Positions 37,368-49,639 of a DNA stretch of 64,000 nt are shown one piece after another (the first letter of the stretch is position 1; each line of letters opens with the position of its first letter). A model generated the notes under the pieces. It ran no database searches. It had not been told where the DNA came from and saw nothing but the letters and a program-made list of their open reading frames with translations. The stretch spans positions 40,584,530 through 40,648,529 of the forward strand of contig NC_087064.1 of NCBI RefSeq assembly GCF_963678635.1. Direction: 5' to 3'. The DNA comes from Symsagittifera roscoffensis. Lineage: Eukaryota > Xenacoelomorpha > Acoela > Convolutidae. The translations under genes and the position numbers were made by a program.

Positions 37368-37759
37368 CTACATTATAGTTAATTAACATTATAAAATTCG
37401 AGCTTATAACGAACCGGTGCCCCTTCCAGGAGTTTGAACCCTTACCTATACAAAAGGTCAATTGCTGCTGATGTATACAATCAAAAACCAGCAACCTTAT
37501 CTTATGTATTAGGCGCTATTAGATTAGTGGCATTTAAGTCTAGATATGTGCTGAAATAAAATCTGGGAGAAATTTCTGAAATATGGTCTAAGATGAAGAA
37601 TTGTAGAACGCGCCTGAGAGATTGTGAAAACGTAAAGAAAGCGACGAGTAATTCGCTTACAAAAGAGCTGTTAAACTGAAAAAAGATTGTTGATCAGCAC
37701 TATCTTGCGACATTGTTCTGTTTCAATTTCAAATCAGAAAAATATACATTATCTCCTCG

Positions 37760-39700
37760 TAAATCACTATGATAGCGAAGATCACCAACAGAAAATGCTA
37801 CTCAAAAATGCAATTAATCAGTTCACATAAAAGGAATCAAAACCAAAAGAAATAGACTCAACAAATAAAATTGATGAATCTGCAACAATTTATTTAAAGG
37901 CCTGAACTACGACTCAAACAGGTTAAAACTTCGCAGGAATAGTCTCTGAAACGAAAATACATTATTTTCAATTTTCAATTGGAAATAAAAACAGACTCGA
38001 TTTTTAAGTATTCTACTAAAATAATAATGATCGTTTACTAAAGCGTGATCCTGAAGATTGTAAAAAAGAATTAAAACATCTGAAGAAAGTAACAAACAAA
38101 GAAAATGGTCAAAAATTATTAACTTTTCATGTTTTTCCAGACTCCGCTGTCAAAGCACAATTTGAACCATTGTTTGATTTCCTGAAGACCCATGCACCAC
38201 ATTTTAAGTGCCTAAAGCTCAAGCCTGAATTATCAATTTTCAAGAAAAAGTATTCCTTTGAATCCATACTATTTGATCAATTACACAGTGATAGAAATCG
38301 ATCAGATCCAAGCCCATATAAAAACATACAAAGAACAGAATTTATTTCAACACGCTTTCGAACATACCATGAAACAGAATTAGCTTGTAATTATCCAAAA
38401 CCACTATTTTGCACGCAGTATTCAGAAATAATAGTCGATATCGGAAAACGATTTGACCTGAAAACATGAAAAATTGTAGTACTTAATTGACTTCCGAATC
38501 AAAACACAGAGGGTCAGCAATCCTATATCCCAATCACATTTTACAAAAACAAGTGAAACACTGGAGTAAAACTTCTACCAGAAGACTGTGACAGCACACG
38601 TCTAGAGGATATATCACTAATGAATAACCCATTTTTTGGCACAATTCACTATGATGTTCATCCTGATATGAAACTTGACTCTACAAACATCCGACTTTTT
38701 CAGGAAATGGCACTATTCGAACTCGAAACGCTACATCATTAATGTGAATTAGAATAAACTTGAACATACTAACGAACTCTCGCATTAGCTTTTCTGAAAA
38801 TGCCCTAGTCCGGATATATTTTATCAGGTAGCCGCTCAATTTTTATTGACCTCGAAGGAAACAAACATATGTACAAAAAAATCTCACCACTATACGTATT
38901 CGAAGACAAAAGATGCTACCAAAGAAAACAGAATATTTCATTTTTTGGAATAAAACTGTGCCATGTATATCAGAAAATAGCCACAAAGTAGTAAATCGTA
39001 CTTCAAACGTAGGTGAGAATTATGTTTCCACACCACAACTCTCATTAAGGCCGCCTATGTTCACCCAAGAGCATCCGTGCAATAAATCGTATTCCTTATT
39101 TAGATCTACAACTTAAAGCCTTTTTCAAAATCTGACATAGATCATCACATACGCAAACAACGATTTCAAGATTTTTTTCAAAACAAGCACCAGCTAACGA
39201 CTATCAATCGATCAAAATCTTCGAAAGCTCGCTGAAACATCCGCTTTCTCCGATATCTATGAAAAAAGTCAATGGATGTTTGAAAACAACAAAGATTCTT
39301 TTGATCTAAAAGGTGAAAAACACTACCCAAAAGATATGTCACCACTCTTTATCTTCAGACGTTACACATACAAAATGAACTTCTAGCATTTCTAGTATGA
39401 CCCCATTTCGTCTTAGAAATTGGACTATTTTATACGAAATGTTTATTTTATACGAAATCCATTCTCACTACTTGAAGGAATCTATAACCCATGCACAATA
39501 CACACAAAAATTAATGGACAAGCTAGCGTAGCACGAATCTTAATCGCAGGATTTTTCGAAAAATTTTTTCCCTATCAATTGCAAAATCCTTCTTGATGCG
39601 CATCCAAACACATAAAATACTCCTCAGGACAACACAACTACTACACCCAGAGCACCATCGAATTGACAGAAGTTACTAAATCAAAATCCCTAACAAATAA
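37760..39700 (+). pseudogene. Family C copy C3, frame C-a
   Basis: Open segments at 38170-38469 and 38913-39116 correspond to the middle and later parts of C-a. The block with LDESFPCHGAH, found in other copies, is deleted near 38165. The DNA continues through RKLAETSAFSDIY (about 39230) and NGQASVARILIAGFFEKFFP (about 39510-39570). This is the most complete C-terminal half among the younger copies, although frameshifted. Confidence 0.55.
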
Positions 39701-40024
39701 TATCACAAAACTATAGAAATTCGCCCTCACTTCGCATGCACCAAATTAACAATATATAACAAAGATTCATATCACATATAGCACTTCAGCCACAAAATAC
39801 TGATTAAACATATGAGCAAATCATAGAACAACCTCGCAAAATAACATTTAGTTTTCAGAACAACAACTTTTTAGCCAAAGATGAGCCGGCAGATTGGATC
39901 CTTCAAACTTTCACCTTCATATCCTTTCAACCTCTAACTTCACGACTACCTTGTATCCATCTCAGACCTCACATCCTCTGCCCTATCCGTTGTTAGCCCC
40001 AGTTTAACATCTAACTGACCACAC

Positions 40025-40396
40025 ATGAACTCTGATGACTCAATTCAAACTGCGTCTTACACAAACTCTACTTTAAACAACCCTACAATTGACACATCCA
40101 ATGAACTCTTATGTTTTGAGCCAAGCCCCACAGATGTTTCACAATCAATTTTTCAACCGATAACTCCCCCCACCCTTGTAGTAAGGTGTACTTCCAGCTT
40201 GTCACACACTGATGCTACCTCTATTCTTTCTGCTCTTTCCAATCATGCCCTAGATGTCCCTAGCCCCATGACTGGTCACCAACTTGAGCCTGATCTTGAT
40301 GATTTCAATAAAAGTCATCAACAAATCTACATCACTAATAATCCACTCACTATTCATCAATTACCTCAGTCCACTTTGACCTCAGAATCAACATAA
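40025..40396 (+). CDS. Family C, frame C-b, 123-codon ORF in C3
   Basis: A complete ATG-to-stop ORF of 123 codons, MNSDDSIQTASYTNSTLNNP to TSEST. It is rich in Ser, Thr, Pro and Leu, acidic, and has no predicted membrane segment or Cys pattern. The same 123-codon ORF is intact at 48030-48401 and 52234-52605 and broken by one stop in C2. It is preceded by a conserved leader and followed by CATGCGCGCAACGTATC. A low-complexity acidic protein; function unknown. It may persist open simply because the copies are young. Confidence 0.5.
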   Translation: MNSDDSIQTASYTNSTLNNPTIDTSNELLCFEPSPTDVSQSIFQPITPPTLVVRCTSSLSHTDATSILSALSNHALDVPSPMTGHQLEPDLDDFNKSHQQIYITNNPLTIHQLPQSTLTSEST

Positions 40397-40553
40397 TCTT
40401 TCCCAAATGCCATGCGCGCAACGTATCCTTCTGAAACCACAATAACCCACCACAATTTTTTATTATTCGCCTGTCTCGAATTCTCGACCTTCGAATAGTT
40501 TATTTATTCGACCTTCCTCGAATAAAAAAATCACCATCACCCCGTCACACCAT

Positions 40554-41690
40554 GAAACAGATATAGCTCGTAAATATCCAAAACCACTATTTTGCACGCA
40601 GTATTCAGAAATAATAGTCGAATTCGGAAAGCGATTTGACGTGAAAACATGAAAAATTGTAGTACTTAATTGACGTCCGAATAAAAACAGAGAGGTTCAG
40701 CAATCCTATATCCCATTCACATTTTACAAAAACAAGTGAAACACTGGAGTAAAACTTCTACCAGAAGACTGTGACAGCACAAGTCTAGAAGATATATTAC
40801 TAATGAATAACCCATTTTTTGGCACAATTCACTATGATACTCATCTTGATATGAAACTTGACTATACAAACATCCAATTTTTTTAGGAAATGGCACTATT
40901 CGAATTCGAAACGCTCGATGTAATCAAAATGCACTTCAAAGCAAAGGCTTACGAGTCATATTTTAAGAAATTCGATCATTTTGAACTAACATTTAATTTT
41001 TTTTCACCTAACGGACGTGAGATTCACTGTTGAAACCAAATCATGCTTAAAACCAAACTAACACACGCACAAATGTATTGCAGATTTGTACAACGCCATT
41101 TTCTCCACAGTTCAACATCTCGAAACCCCCATAGCCGTTACATAATGGTTAATTCCAAAAACCTCACCATAATTACTAAACGTCTTATTTTGCATAAAAA
41201 CTGCCAATAATTTCCCCTCTGAAGACTCCGGCCCCATAATTATTACGCTTGAAATTATACAACCAGTTGAAGTTGCCTTTTTACAAATTATTCACAATTT
41301 TAAGTTTAATCACAAATTATTTTATCTAATCCCAAACTCTACCCTTGACTTTTCCGCCACACCTGAAGAAGTTGGCAACATCCGCGCACTAGATCTTTTT
41401 TGGCTTCTTTTACTGACTAAAATTGTCATTGGAATGCTTGCAAAATTTTTGAAACGCTCACTCACAAAAAAAACTTGCTTCCCCAATGAATTGTTTCCGG
41501 AACTTGACTCTCGTTAAGTATGAATTTATGCTTATTACTAACAAATTCTCATTCTTTCACGCTTCATTTAACACAAGGTTTTACCATTTTTTGGATTTCA
41601 TCGGTAATTTCCTTGAAAAAGTTTTAAAAAATCTAGTTAAAAATAAATATCTAGAAAATGTTTTTTTTTAAAGCTAACTATTTGATATGA
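40554..41690 (+). pseudogene. Family C partial copy C3b: C-a/C-c deletion fusion
   Basis: A second, partial C copy begins abruptly after C-b. It carries the C-a end (NNPFFGTIHYDTHLDMKLDY, about 40806-40865) fused to C-c (MHFKAKAYESYFKKFDHF), then the C-c tail including a 61-codon open segment at 41486-41671. The same fusion occurs in C4. Confidence 0.6.
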
Positions 41691-42669
41691 TTTAATTAAA
41701 AGCAAAATAATTCATAAAGAGCCATCAAAAGTAGTTTTTAAAAGAAAAACTGTCATATAGTCCTCAGTCGTTTAGATGGGTTAGAAATGATTCGACGTTC
41801 TAGGTCGTTAATCACTGAATTGAAAAGATGGGTCGAGTTGAATTAGAAACTGAAACAAGGAAAACCTTGATGAACTAAGTATTTAAGAACAATAATAAAT
41901 TAGAAATTAAGAAATTAAACATCCAAAGAAAAAACCTCGTTGATCTGGTTGAATTAATCAAATTTGAGTGCTTAAAGGCTTAAGTTCCAGGAAAATCCTC
42001 ATTAATTTGATAATTGAAAACTGAATATGGGATTTAAGTGGTTAATTATGCAAAGATCCATGAAAGGTCTTTCTGATCTTGGTTTTAAATACGTTAGTTT
42101 TCAGTGTTTGGTTTTTTAGATCAAGGATTCAAAAAAAAGACAAGAGACATTTATGATTCTCAATATGAACAAAAAATTTTGATGAACCTCATTAAATTAA
42201 GTTTTTTTCATCTAATTTTTTTGTGTTTTTTGTTTTCTATTTAATAAACCACAAATTTTGAATAAATTTTTTTTGAGTAAAATTTACTGCAGATTTAAGT
42301 TCTTAAAGTTTTTGACCTTCTCTGGTTGGTAATTGTGTTTTAACTTTTTATTGCATAATAATTAGTTTTAACGGCTCATTCAAAAGAGTTTACGGCTGTA
42401 TTTAATGCAATTTATGAAAAAATTAAGAAGATTTACTGCACAATTGTTTCCATTTTCTGTCGTCGTACTCTGCGTTGTTAGTTTGCGATGCAGGTTTTGA
42501 TGTTATTCTTTCTGTGATAGATTGTCGTCTTTTAGCATTCTCTAAGCTTCTTTAGACCGATTGAGACGTTGAAGTAAGCTAATTTACTGTCAATTTGCTT
42601 TGTTTTGTTTGGTTTTTTACAAACCTAAGTTAGTATTAACTCTGCTCCAGAATCGTTGGTCGCCCCAGA

Positions 42670-43013
42670 TGAGCTTAAGCCCGGGGTGGCCTTCTCATTG
42701 AAAATATTCGGATAAGGGTGTATCGTCTCTTTTTTACTCTGTTCGTTGTGTTATCTTTTTCTGGTCGGATAGTTTCGTACAACTCCTCAGTCCAATACCA
42801 ATCATAGTCTTACTCTCATATCATTTTTTCCTTTCCTAATCTCAATCCATCTAGAGATATACTGGTTTATCGCGAGGTTGGTGGAGAGAAGAAAGCAACT
42901 GTTTTCAATTTTGTTTTTAATTGTCTGACTGAAACTGAGAGTAATTTCAGCTTTACCGTTTTTTTGTAATTTTTAATCATGGATCATGATGGATTTTTTA
43001 TGATTATTTTACA
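42670..43013 (-). repeat. LTR in unit 4
   Basis: Full-length LTR, preceded by the leader repeats at 41740-42669. On the minus strand it is followed by TC and TGGGGCGACC. Confidence 0.75.
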
Positions 43014-43077
43014 GTGAAAAGTAAAAAAAGTGTAAAATAAATATTTATTTTAAACTGGTTCCAGTCAGTGGTGTGAC

Positions 43078-43128
43078 CTTGCATAAATGCCATTGCGATG
43101 TTGAAGCAAGCAGAGTGGACTAAGAGTG
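43078..43128 (-). pseudogene. LRP2BP exon 2 pseudo-copy, unit 4 (truncated)
   Basis: Only the 3' end of the exon remains (HSACFNIAMAFMQ). It fuses at about 43128 to family C sequence, so the rest of the exon and intron 1 are missing. Confidence 0.8.
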
Positions 43129-44930
43129 ATTCTGAAGATTGTAAAAATGAATTAAGACATCTGAAGAAAGTAACAAACAAACAAATAGTCAAAAATTATT
43201 ATTTTTTAATGTTTTTTGAGACTCCGCACACAAAACACAAATTGCACAAGACCAAGGTCACATAAAACTCGATGAAAGCTTCCCTTGTCATGGTGCACAC
43301 AGAAGATTAACTTATGACTTCCACGATAAAAACTGGATATCTCAAAGCGGAATAAACGAGCCGTCATATTGTAAAGCAAACACAAAAAACTCCGGATATC
43401 AGGAAATAATGTTTTTTGATCGGAAAATCCAAATTAAAAAATTACAACTAACACGTGACCTAAAAAATGACGCCATTTTATATCCAGCAATCCGCTTACC
43501 TTGTAGCAAAGATATTACGACCTTGAGCAAAGATTTTGCGACCTCACCACTTGTACACATGCAACCATTGTTTGATTTCCTGAAACCCATGCACCACATT
43601 TTAAGTGCCTAAAACTCAAGCCTGAATTATCAATTTTCAAGAAATATATTCCCTTAAATCCATACTATTTGATCAATTACACAGTGACAGAAATCGATCA
43701 GATCCAAGCCCATATAAAAACATAAAAAGAATAGAAATTATTTTAACACGCTTTCGAACATACCATGAAACAGATATAGCTTGTAAATATCCAAAACCAC
43801 TATTTTGCACGCAGTATTCAGAAATAATAGTCAAATTCGGAAAGCGATTTGACGTGAAAACATGAAAAATTGTAGTACTTAATTGACATCCGAATCAAAA
43901 CAGAGAGGATCAGCAATCCTATATCCCATTCACATTTTACAAAAACAAGTGAAGCACTGGAATAAAACTTCTACCAGAAGACTGTGACAGCACACGTCTA
44001 GAAGATATATCACTAATGAATAACCCATTTTTTGGCACAATTCACTATGATACTCATCTTGATATGAAACTTGGCTATACAAACATCCGACTTTCTCGAG
44101 AAATGGCACTATTCGAACTCGAAACGCTCGATGTAATCAAAATGCACTTCAAAGCAAAGGCTTACGAGTCATATTCTAAGAAATTCGATCATTTTCAATT
44201 AACATTTATTTTTTTTTCACCTAACGGACGTGAGATTCACTGTTCAAACGAAATCATGCTTAAAACCAAACTAACACACGCACAAATGTAATGCAAATTT
44301 ACACAACGCCATTTTCTCCACAGTTCAACATCTCGAAACCCCCATAGCCGTTACATAATGGTTAATTCCAAAAACCTCACCATATTTTCTAAACGTCTTA
44401 TTTTGCATAAAAACTGCCAATAATTTCCCCTCTGAAGACTCCGGCCCCATAATTATTACGCTTGAAATTATACAACCAGTTGAAGTTGCCTTTTTACAAA
44501 TTATTCACAATTTTAAGTTTAATCACAAATTATTTTATCTAATCCCAAACTCTACCCTTGACTTTTCCGCCACACCTGAAGAAGTTGGCAACATCCGCGC
44601 ACTAGATCTTTTTTGGCTTCTTTTACTGACTAAAATCGTCATTGGAATGCTTGCAAAATTTTTGAAACGCTCACTCACAAAAAAAACTTGCTTCCCCAAT
44701 GAATTGTTTCCGGAACTTGACTCTCGTTAAGTATGAATTTATGCTTATTACTAACAAATTCTCATTCTTTCACGCTTCATTTAACACAAGGTTTTACCAA
44801 TTTTTTAGTTTTCATCAGTAATTTCCTTGAAAACATTTTTAAAAATCGAAGTAAAAATAAATATCTAGAAAACATTTTTTTGTTAAAGCTAACCATTTGA
44901 TATGATTTAATTAAAAGCAAAAAAATTCAC
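43129..44930 (+). pseudogene. Family C copy C4, with the C-a/C-c fusion
   Basis: Open segments at 43409-43612 (C-a) and 44016-44291. The latter is a 91-codon ATG ORF that joins NNPFFGTIHYDTHLDMK of C-a to the MHFKAKAYESYSKKFDHF block of C-c through a deletion. The C-c tail follows with frameshifts. C-b is absent. Confidence 0.6.
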
Positions 44931-45884
44931 AAATAGCCATCAAAGTTAGTTTTTAAAAGAAAAACTGTCATATAGTCCTCGGTCGTTTAGATGGGTTAGA
45001 AATGATTCGACGTTCTAGGTCGTTAATCACTGAATTGAAGAGATGGGTCGAGTTGAATTGGAAACTGAAACAAGGAAAACCTTGATGAACTAAGTATTTA
45101 AGAACAAAAATAAATTAGAAATTAAAAAACTAAACATCCAAAGAAAAAACCTCGTTGATCTGGTTGAATTAATCAAATTCGAGTGGTTAAGGGCTTAAGT
45201 TCCAGGAAAATCCTCATTAATTTGGTATTGAAAACTGAATTTAGGGATTTAACTGGTTAATTATGCAAAGATCCATGAAAGGTCTTTCTGATCTTGGTTT
45301 TAAATACGTTAGTTTTCAGTGTTTGTTTTTTTAGATAAAGGATTCAAAAAAAGCCAAGAGACATTTTTGATTCTCAATATGAACAAAAAATTTTGATGAC
45401 CCTCATTAAATTAAATTTTTTTAATCTAATTTTTTTGTGTTTTTTGTTTTCTATTTAATAAACCAAAAATTTTGAATAAAATCTTTTTGAGTAAAATTTA
45501 CTGCAGATTTAAGTTCTTAAAGTTTTTGTCCTTCTCTGGTTGGTAATTGTGTTTTACCTTTTTTATTACAAAATAATTAGTTTTAACGGCTCATTCAAAA
45601 GAGTTTACGGCTGTATTTAATGCAGTTTATGAAAAAATTAAGAAGATTTACTGCGCAATTACTTCCAATTTCTGTCGTCGTACTCTGCGTTGTTAGTTTG
45701 CGATGCATGTTTTGATGTTTTTTTTTCTGTGATAGATTGTCGTCTTTTAGTATTCTCTAAGCTTCATTAGACCGATTGAGACGTTGAAATAAGCTAATTT
45801 ACTGTCAATTTGCTTTGTTTTGTTTGGTTTTTTACAAACCTAAGTTAGTATTAGCTCTGCTCCAGAATCGTTGGTCACCCCAGA

Positions 45885-46216
45885 TGAGCTTAAGCCCGGT
45901 GTGGCCTTCTCATTGAAAAATTTCGGATAAGGGCATATCGTCTGTTTTTTACTCTGTTCGTTGTGTTATCTTTTTCTGGTCGGATAGTTTCGTACAACTC
46001 CTCAGTCCAATACCAATCCTAGTCTTACTCTCATATCATTTTTTCCTAATCTCAATCCATCTAGAGATATACTGGTTTATCGCGAGGTTGGTGGAGAAAA
46101 GAAAGCAACTGTTTTCAAATTAGTTCTTAATTGTCTAACTAAGAGTAGTTTCAGCTTTACGGTTTTTTGTAATTTTTAATCATGGATCATGATAGACTCT
46201 TTATGATTAATTTACA
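45885..46216 (-). repeat. LTR in unit 5
   Basis: Nearly full-length LTR with the leader at 44950-45884. The end of the hairpin region has a small deletion (CTAACTAAGAGTAG). Confidence 0.75.
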
Positions 46217-46280
46217 GAGAAGAATAAAAAAAGTGTAGAATGAATACTTATTTTAAACTGGTTCCAGTCAGTGGCGTGAC

Positions 46281-46503
46281 CTTGCATAAATGCCATTGCG
46301 ATGATGAAGCAAGCAGAGTGGACTAAGAGTGCGGCCATAGTGTCCTTGGAGCATGCCACTTCCTTCATCAGTTTCAGTGCCGGTCCATGATTTCTCTCAC
46401 TCACTCCCATCCCATCATAGTACATCACCGCCAGCTGGTACTTGACCTGCGCATCTTTTTACCTCAGTCTGTTGAAATCCACACAGGCTGAGTCGTACAG
46501 GCG
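46281..46503 (-). pseudogene. LRP2BP exon 2 pseudo-copy, unit 5
   Basis: Full-length 223 nt with splice sites retained, but codon 15 is TAA (46459-46461). Missense changes include the C-terminal CFIIAMAFMQ. Confidence 0.85.
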
Positions 46504-46889
46504 CTACATTATAGTTAACTAACATTATACAATTCGAGCTTATTACGAACCGGTGCCCCTTCCAGGAGTTTGAACCCTTACCTATACAAAAAGTCAATTG
46601 CTGCTGATGTATACAATCAGAAACCAGCAACCTTATTCTATCTATTAGGCGCGATTAGATAGTTCCATTTATGTCTAGATTTGTGCTGAAATAAAGTCTG
46701 GGCAAAATTTCTAAAATATGGTCTAAGATGAAGAATTGTAGAACGCGCCTGAGAGATTTTGAAAACGTAAAGAAAGCGACGAGTGATTCGCTTACGAAAG
46801 AGCTGTCAAACTGAAAAAAGGTTGTTGATCAGCACTATCTTGCGACATTGTTCCGTTTCAGTTTAAAATCAGAAAAACATAGAAGATCT

Positions 46890-48730
46890 CCTCGTAACTC
46901 ACTATGATAGCGAAGATCACCACCAGAAAATGCTACTCAAAAATGCAATTAACCAGTTCACATAAAGTGAATCAAAACCACAAGAAATAGACTCAACAAA
47001 TGAAATTGATGATTCTGCAAAAATTTATTTAAAGGCCCGAACTACGACTCTCCCAGGTTAAAACTTCACAGGAATATTCTCTGAAAGGAAACTACATTGT
47101 TTTCAATTTTCAAATGGAAATAAAAACAGACTCGGTTATCAAGTATTCTACCAAAATAATCATGATCGTTTACTAAAGCGTGATTCTGAAGAATGTAAAA
47201 AGGAATTAAGACATCTGAAGAAAGTAACAAACAAAAAAAATAGTCAAAAATTATTATTTTTTCATGTTTTTCTAGACTCCGCACACAAAGCACAAATTGG
47301 TCACATAAAGGTCACATAAAACTCGATGAAAGCTTCCCTTGTCATGGTGCACACAGACGATTAACTTATGACTTCCACGATAAAAACTGGATACCTCAAA
47401 GCGGAATAAACGAGCCATCATATTGTAAAGACAACACAAAAAACTCCGGATATCAGGAAATAATGTTTTTTGATCGGAAAATCCAAATTAAAAAATTACA
47501 ACTAACACGTGACCTAAAAAATGACGCCATATTATATCCAGGAATCCGCTTACCTTGTAGCAAAGATATTACGACCTTGAGCAAAGATATTGCGACCTCA
47601 CCGCTTGTACACGTGCAACCATTGTTTGATTTCCTGAAGACCCATGCACCACATTTTAAGTGCCTAAAACTCAAGCCTGAATTATCAGTTTTCAAAAAAA
47701 TATATTCCTTTAAATCCATACTATTGGATCAATTACACAGTGATAGATATCGGTCAGATCCAAGCCCATATAAAAACATGCAGGGAATAGAAATTATTTC
47801 AACACGCTTTCGAACATACCATGAAACAGAATTAGTTTGTAAATATCCAACATCTTTTTAGCCAAACATCATCTTTTAGCCAAAGATGAGCCGGCAGATT
47901 GGATCCTTCAAACTTTCACCTTCATATCCTTTCAACCTCTAACTTCACGACTACCTTGTATCCATCTGAGACCTCACATCCTCTGCCCTATCCGTTTTTA
48001 GCCCCAGTTTAACATCTAACTGACCACACATGAACTCTGATGACTCGATTCAAACTGCGTCTTACACAATTTCTACTTTAAACAACCCTACAATTGACAT
48101 ATCCGATGAACTCTTATGTTTTGAGCCAAGCCCCTCAGATGTTTCACAATCAATTTTTCAACCGATAACTCCCCCCACCCTTGTAGTAAGCTGTACTTCC
48201 AGCTTGTCACACACTGATGCTACCCCTATTCTTTCTGCTCTTTCCAATCATGCCCTAGATGTCCCAAGCCCCATGACTGGTCACCAACTTGAGCCTGATC
48301 CTGATGATTTCAATAAAAGTCATCAACAAATCTACATCACTAATAATCCACTCACTATTCATCAGTTACCTCAGTCCATTTTGACCTCAGAATCAACCTA
48401 ATCTTTCCCAAATGCCATGCGCGCAACGTATCCTTCTGAAACCACAATAACCCACCCACAATTTTTAATTATTCGCCTGTCTCGAATTCTCGAACTTCGA
48501 ATATTTTATTTATTCGACCTTCCTCGAATAAAAAAATCACCATCACCCCGTCACACCAATACACAAAAAAGTTTAGTTGAAACACTTGCCTTCTTTTCCC
48601 AATATTCAAATATCAACGCAGAAAACTAGGTCCAACGGGCCCAAAACGTCGTTGAAAATTCCCTTCTCCGCCCCCTTTTCTGCATCTCCCTCTACAATTT
48701 TACTAAGACACTCAAAGTTTCACTAAGAAA
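46890..48730 (+). pseudogene. Family C copy C5: C-a with internal deletion, then intact C-b
   Basis: C-a has a 132-codon open segment (47463-47861) preceded by HIKLDESFPCHGAHRRLTYD. It carries the same deletion junction as C2. C-b at 48030-48401 is a complete 123-codon ORF. The end of the copy joins a truncated LTR at 48731. Confidence 0.6.
48030..48401 (+). CDS. Family C, frame C-b, 123-codon ORF in C5
   Basis: Same length and start as at 40025 with a few substitutions (for example DISDELLCFEPSPSD). Intact from ATG to stop. Function unknown. Confidence 0.5.
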   Translation: MNSDDSIQTASYTISTLNNPTIDISDELLCFEPSPSDVSQSIFQPITPPTLVVSCTSSLSHTDATPILSALSNHALDVPSPMTGHQLEPDPDDFNKSHQQIYITNNPLTIHQLPQSILTSEST

Positions 48731-48732
48731 AA

Positions 48733-49015
48733 CTCTGTTCTTTCCTCTGTTCGTTGGGTTATCTTTTTCTGGTCGGATACTTTCGTACAACTCCGCAGTC
48801 TAATACCAATCCTAGTCTTACTCTCAAATCATTTTTTCCTAGTCTCAATCGATCTAGAGATATACTGGTTTATCGTGAGGTTGGTGGAGAGAAGAAAGCA
48901 ACTGTTTTCAATTTTGTTTTGAATTGTCTGACTGAAACTGAGAGTAGTTTCAGCTTTACCGTTTTTTGTAATTTTTAATCATGGATCATGATGAATTTTT
49001 TATGATTATTTTACA
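48733..49015 (-). repeat. Truncated LTR in unit 6
   Basis: The outer 283 bp only, with the same left junction as unit 3. Confidence 0.7.
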
Positions 49016-49080
49016 GTGAAAAGTAAAAAAAAGTGTAAAATAAATACTTATTTCAAACTGGTTCCAGTCAGTGGCGTGAC

Positions 49081-49303
49081 CTTGCATAAATGCCATTGCG
49101 ATGTTGAAGCAAGCAGAGTGGACTAAGAGTGCGGCCCTAGTGTCCTTGGAGCATGCCACTTCCTTCATCAGTTTCAGTGCCGGTCCATGATTTCTCTCAC
49201 TCACTCCCATCCCATCATAGTACATCACAGCCAGCTGGTACTTGACCTGCGCATCTTTTTACCTCAGTCTATTGAAATCCACAAAGGTTGAGTCGTACAG
49301 GCG
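49081..49303 (-). pseudogene. LRP2BP exon 2 pseudo-copy, unit 6
   Basis: Full length with splice sites, and TAA at codon 15 (49259-49261). The adjoining intron copy has a deletion near 49347. Confidence 0.85.
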
Positions 49304-49639
49304 CTACATTATAGTTAATTTACATTATACAATTCGAGCTTATAACGGTCAATTGCTGCTGATGTGTACAATCAGAAACCAGCAACCTTATTCTATCTAT
49401 TAGGCGCTATTAGATAGTTCCATTTAAGTCTAAATATATGCTGAAATAAAATCTGGGCAAAGATTCTGAACTATGGTCTAAGATGAAGAATTGTAGAACG
49501 CGCCTGAGAGATTGTGAAAACGTAAAGAAAGCGACGAGTGATTCGCTTACAAAAGAGCTGTTAAACTGAAAAAAGATTGTTGATCAGCACTATCTTGCGA
49601 CATTGTTCCGTTTCAATTCAAAATCAGAAAAATATACAA

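Noticed and set aside
46415-46630. Longer minus-strand ORFs over the exon 2 copies (also 34393-34836 and 37282-37494)
   Set aside because: They read through intron and exon in a frame that differs from the LRP2BP frame for part of their length. They are by-products of the damaged exon copies.
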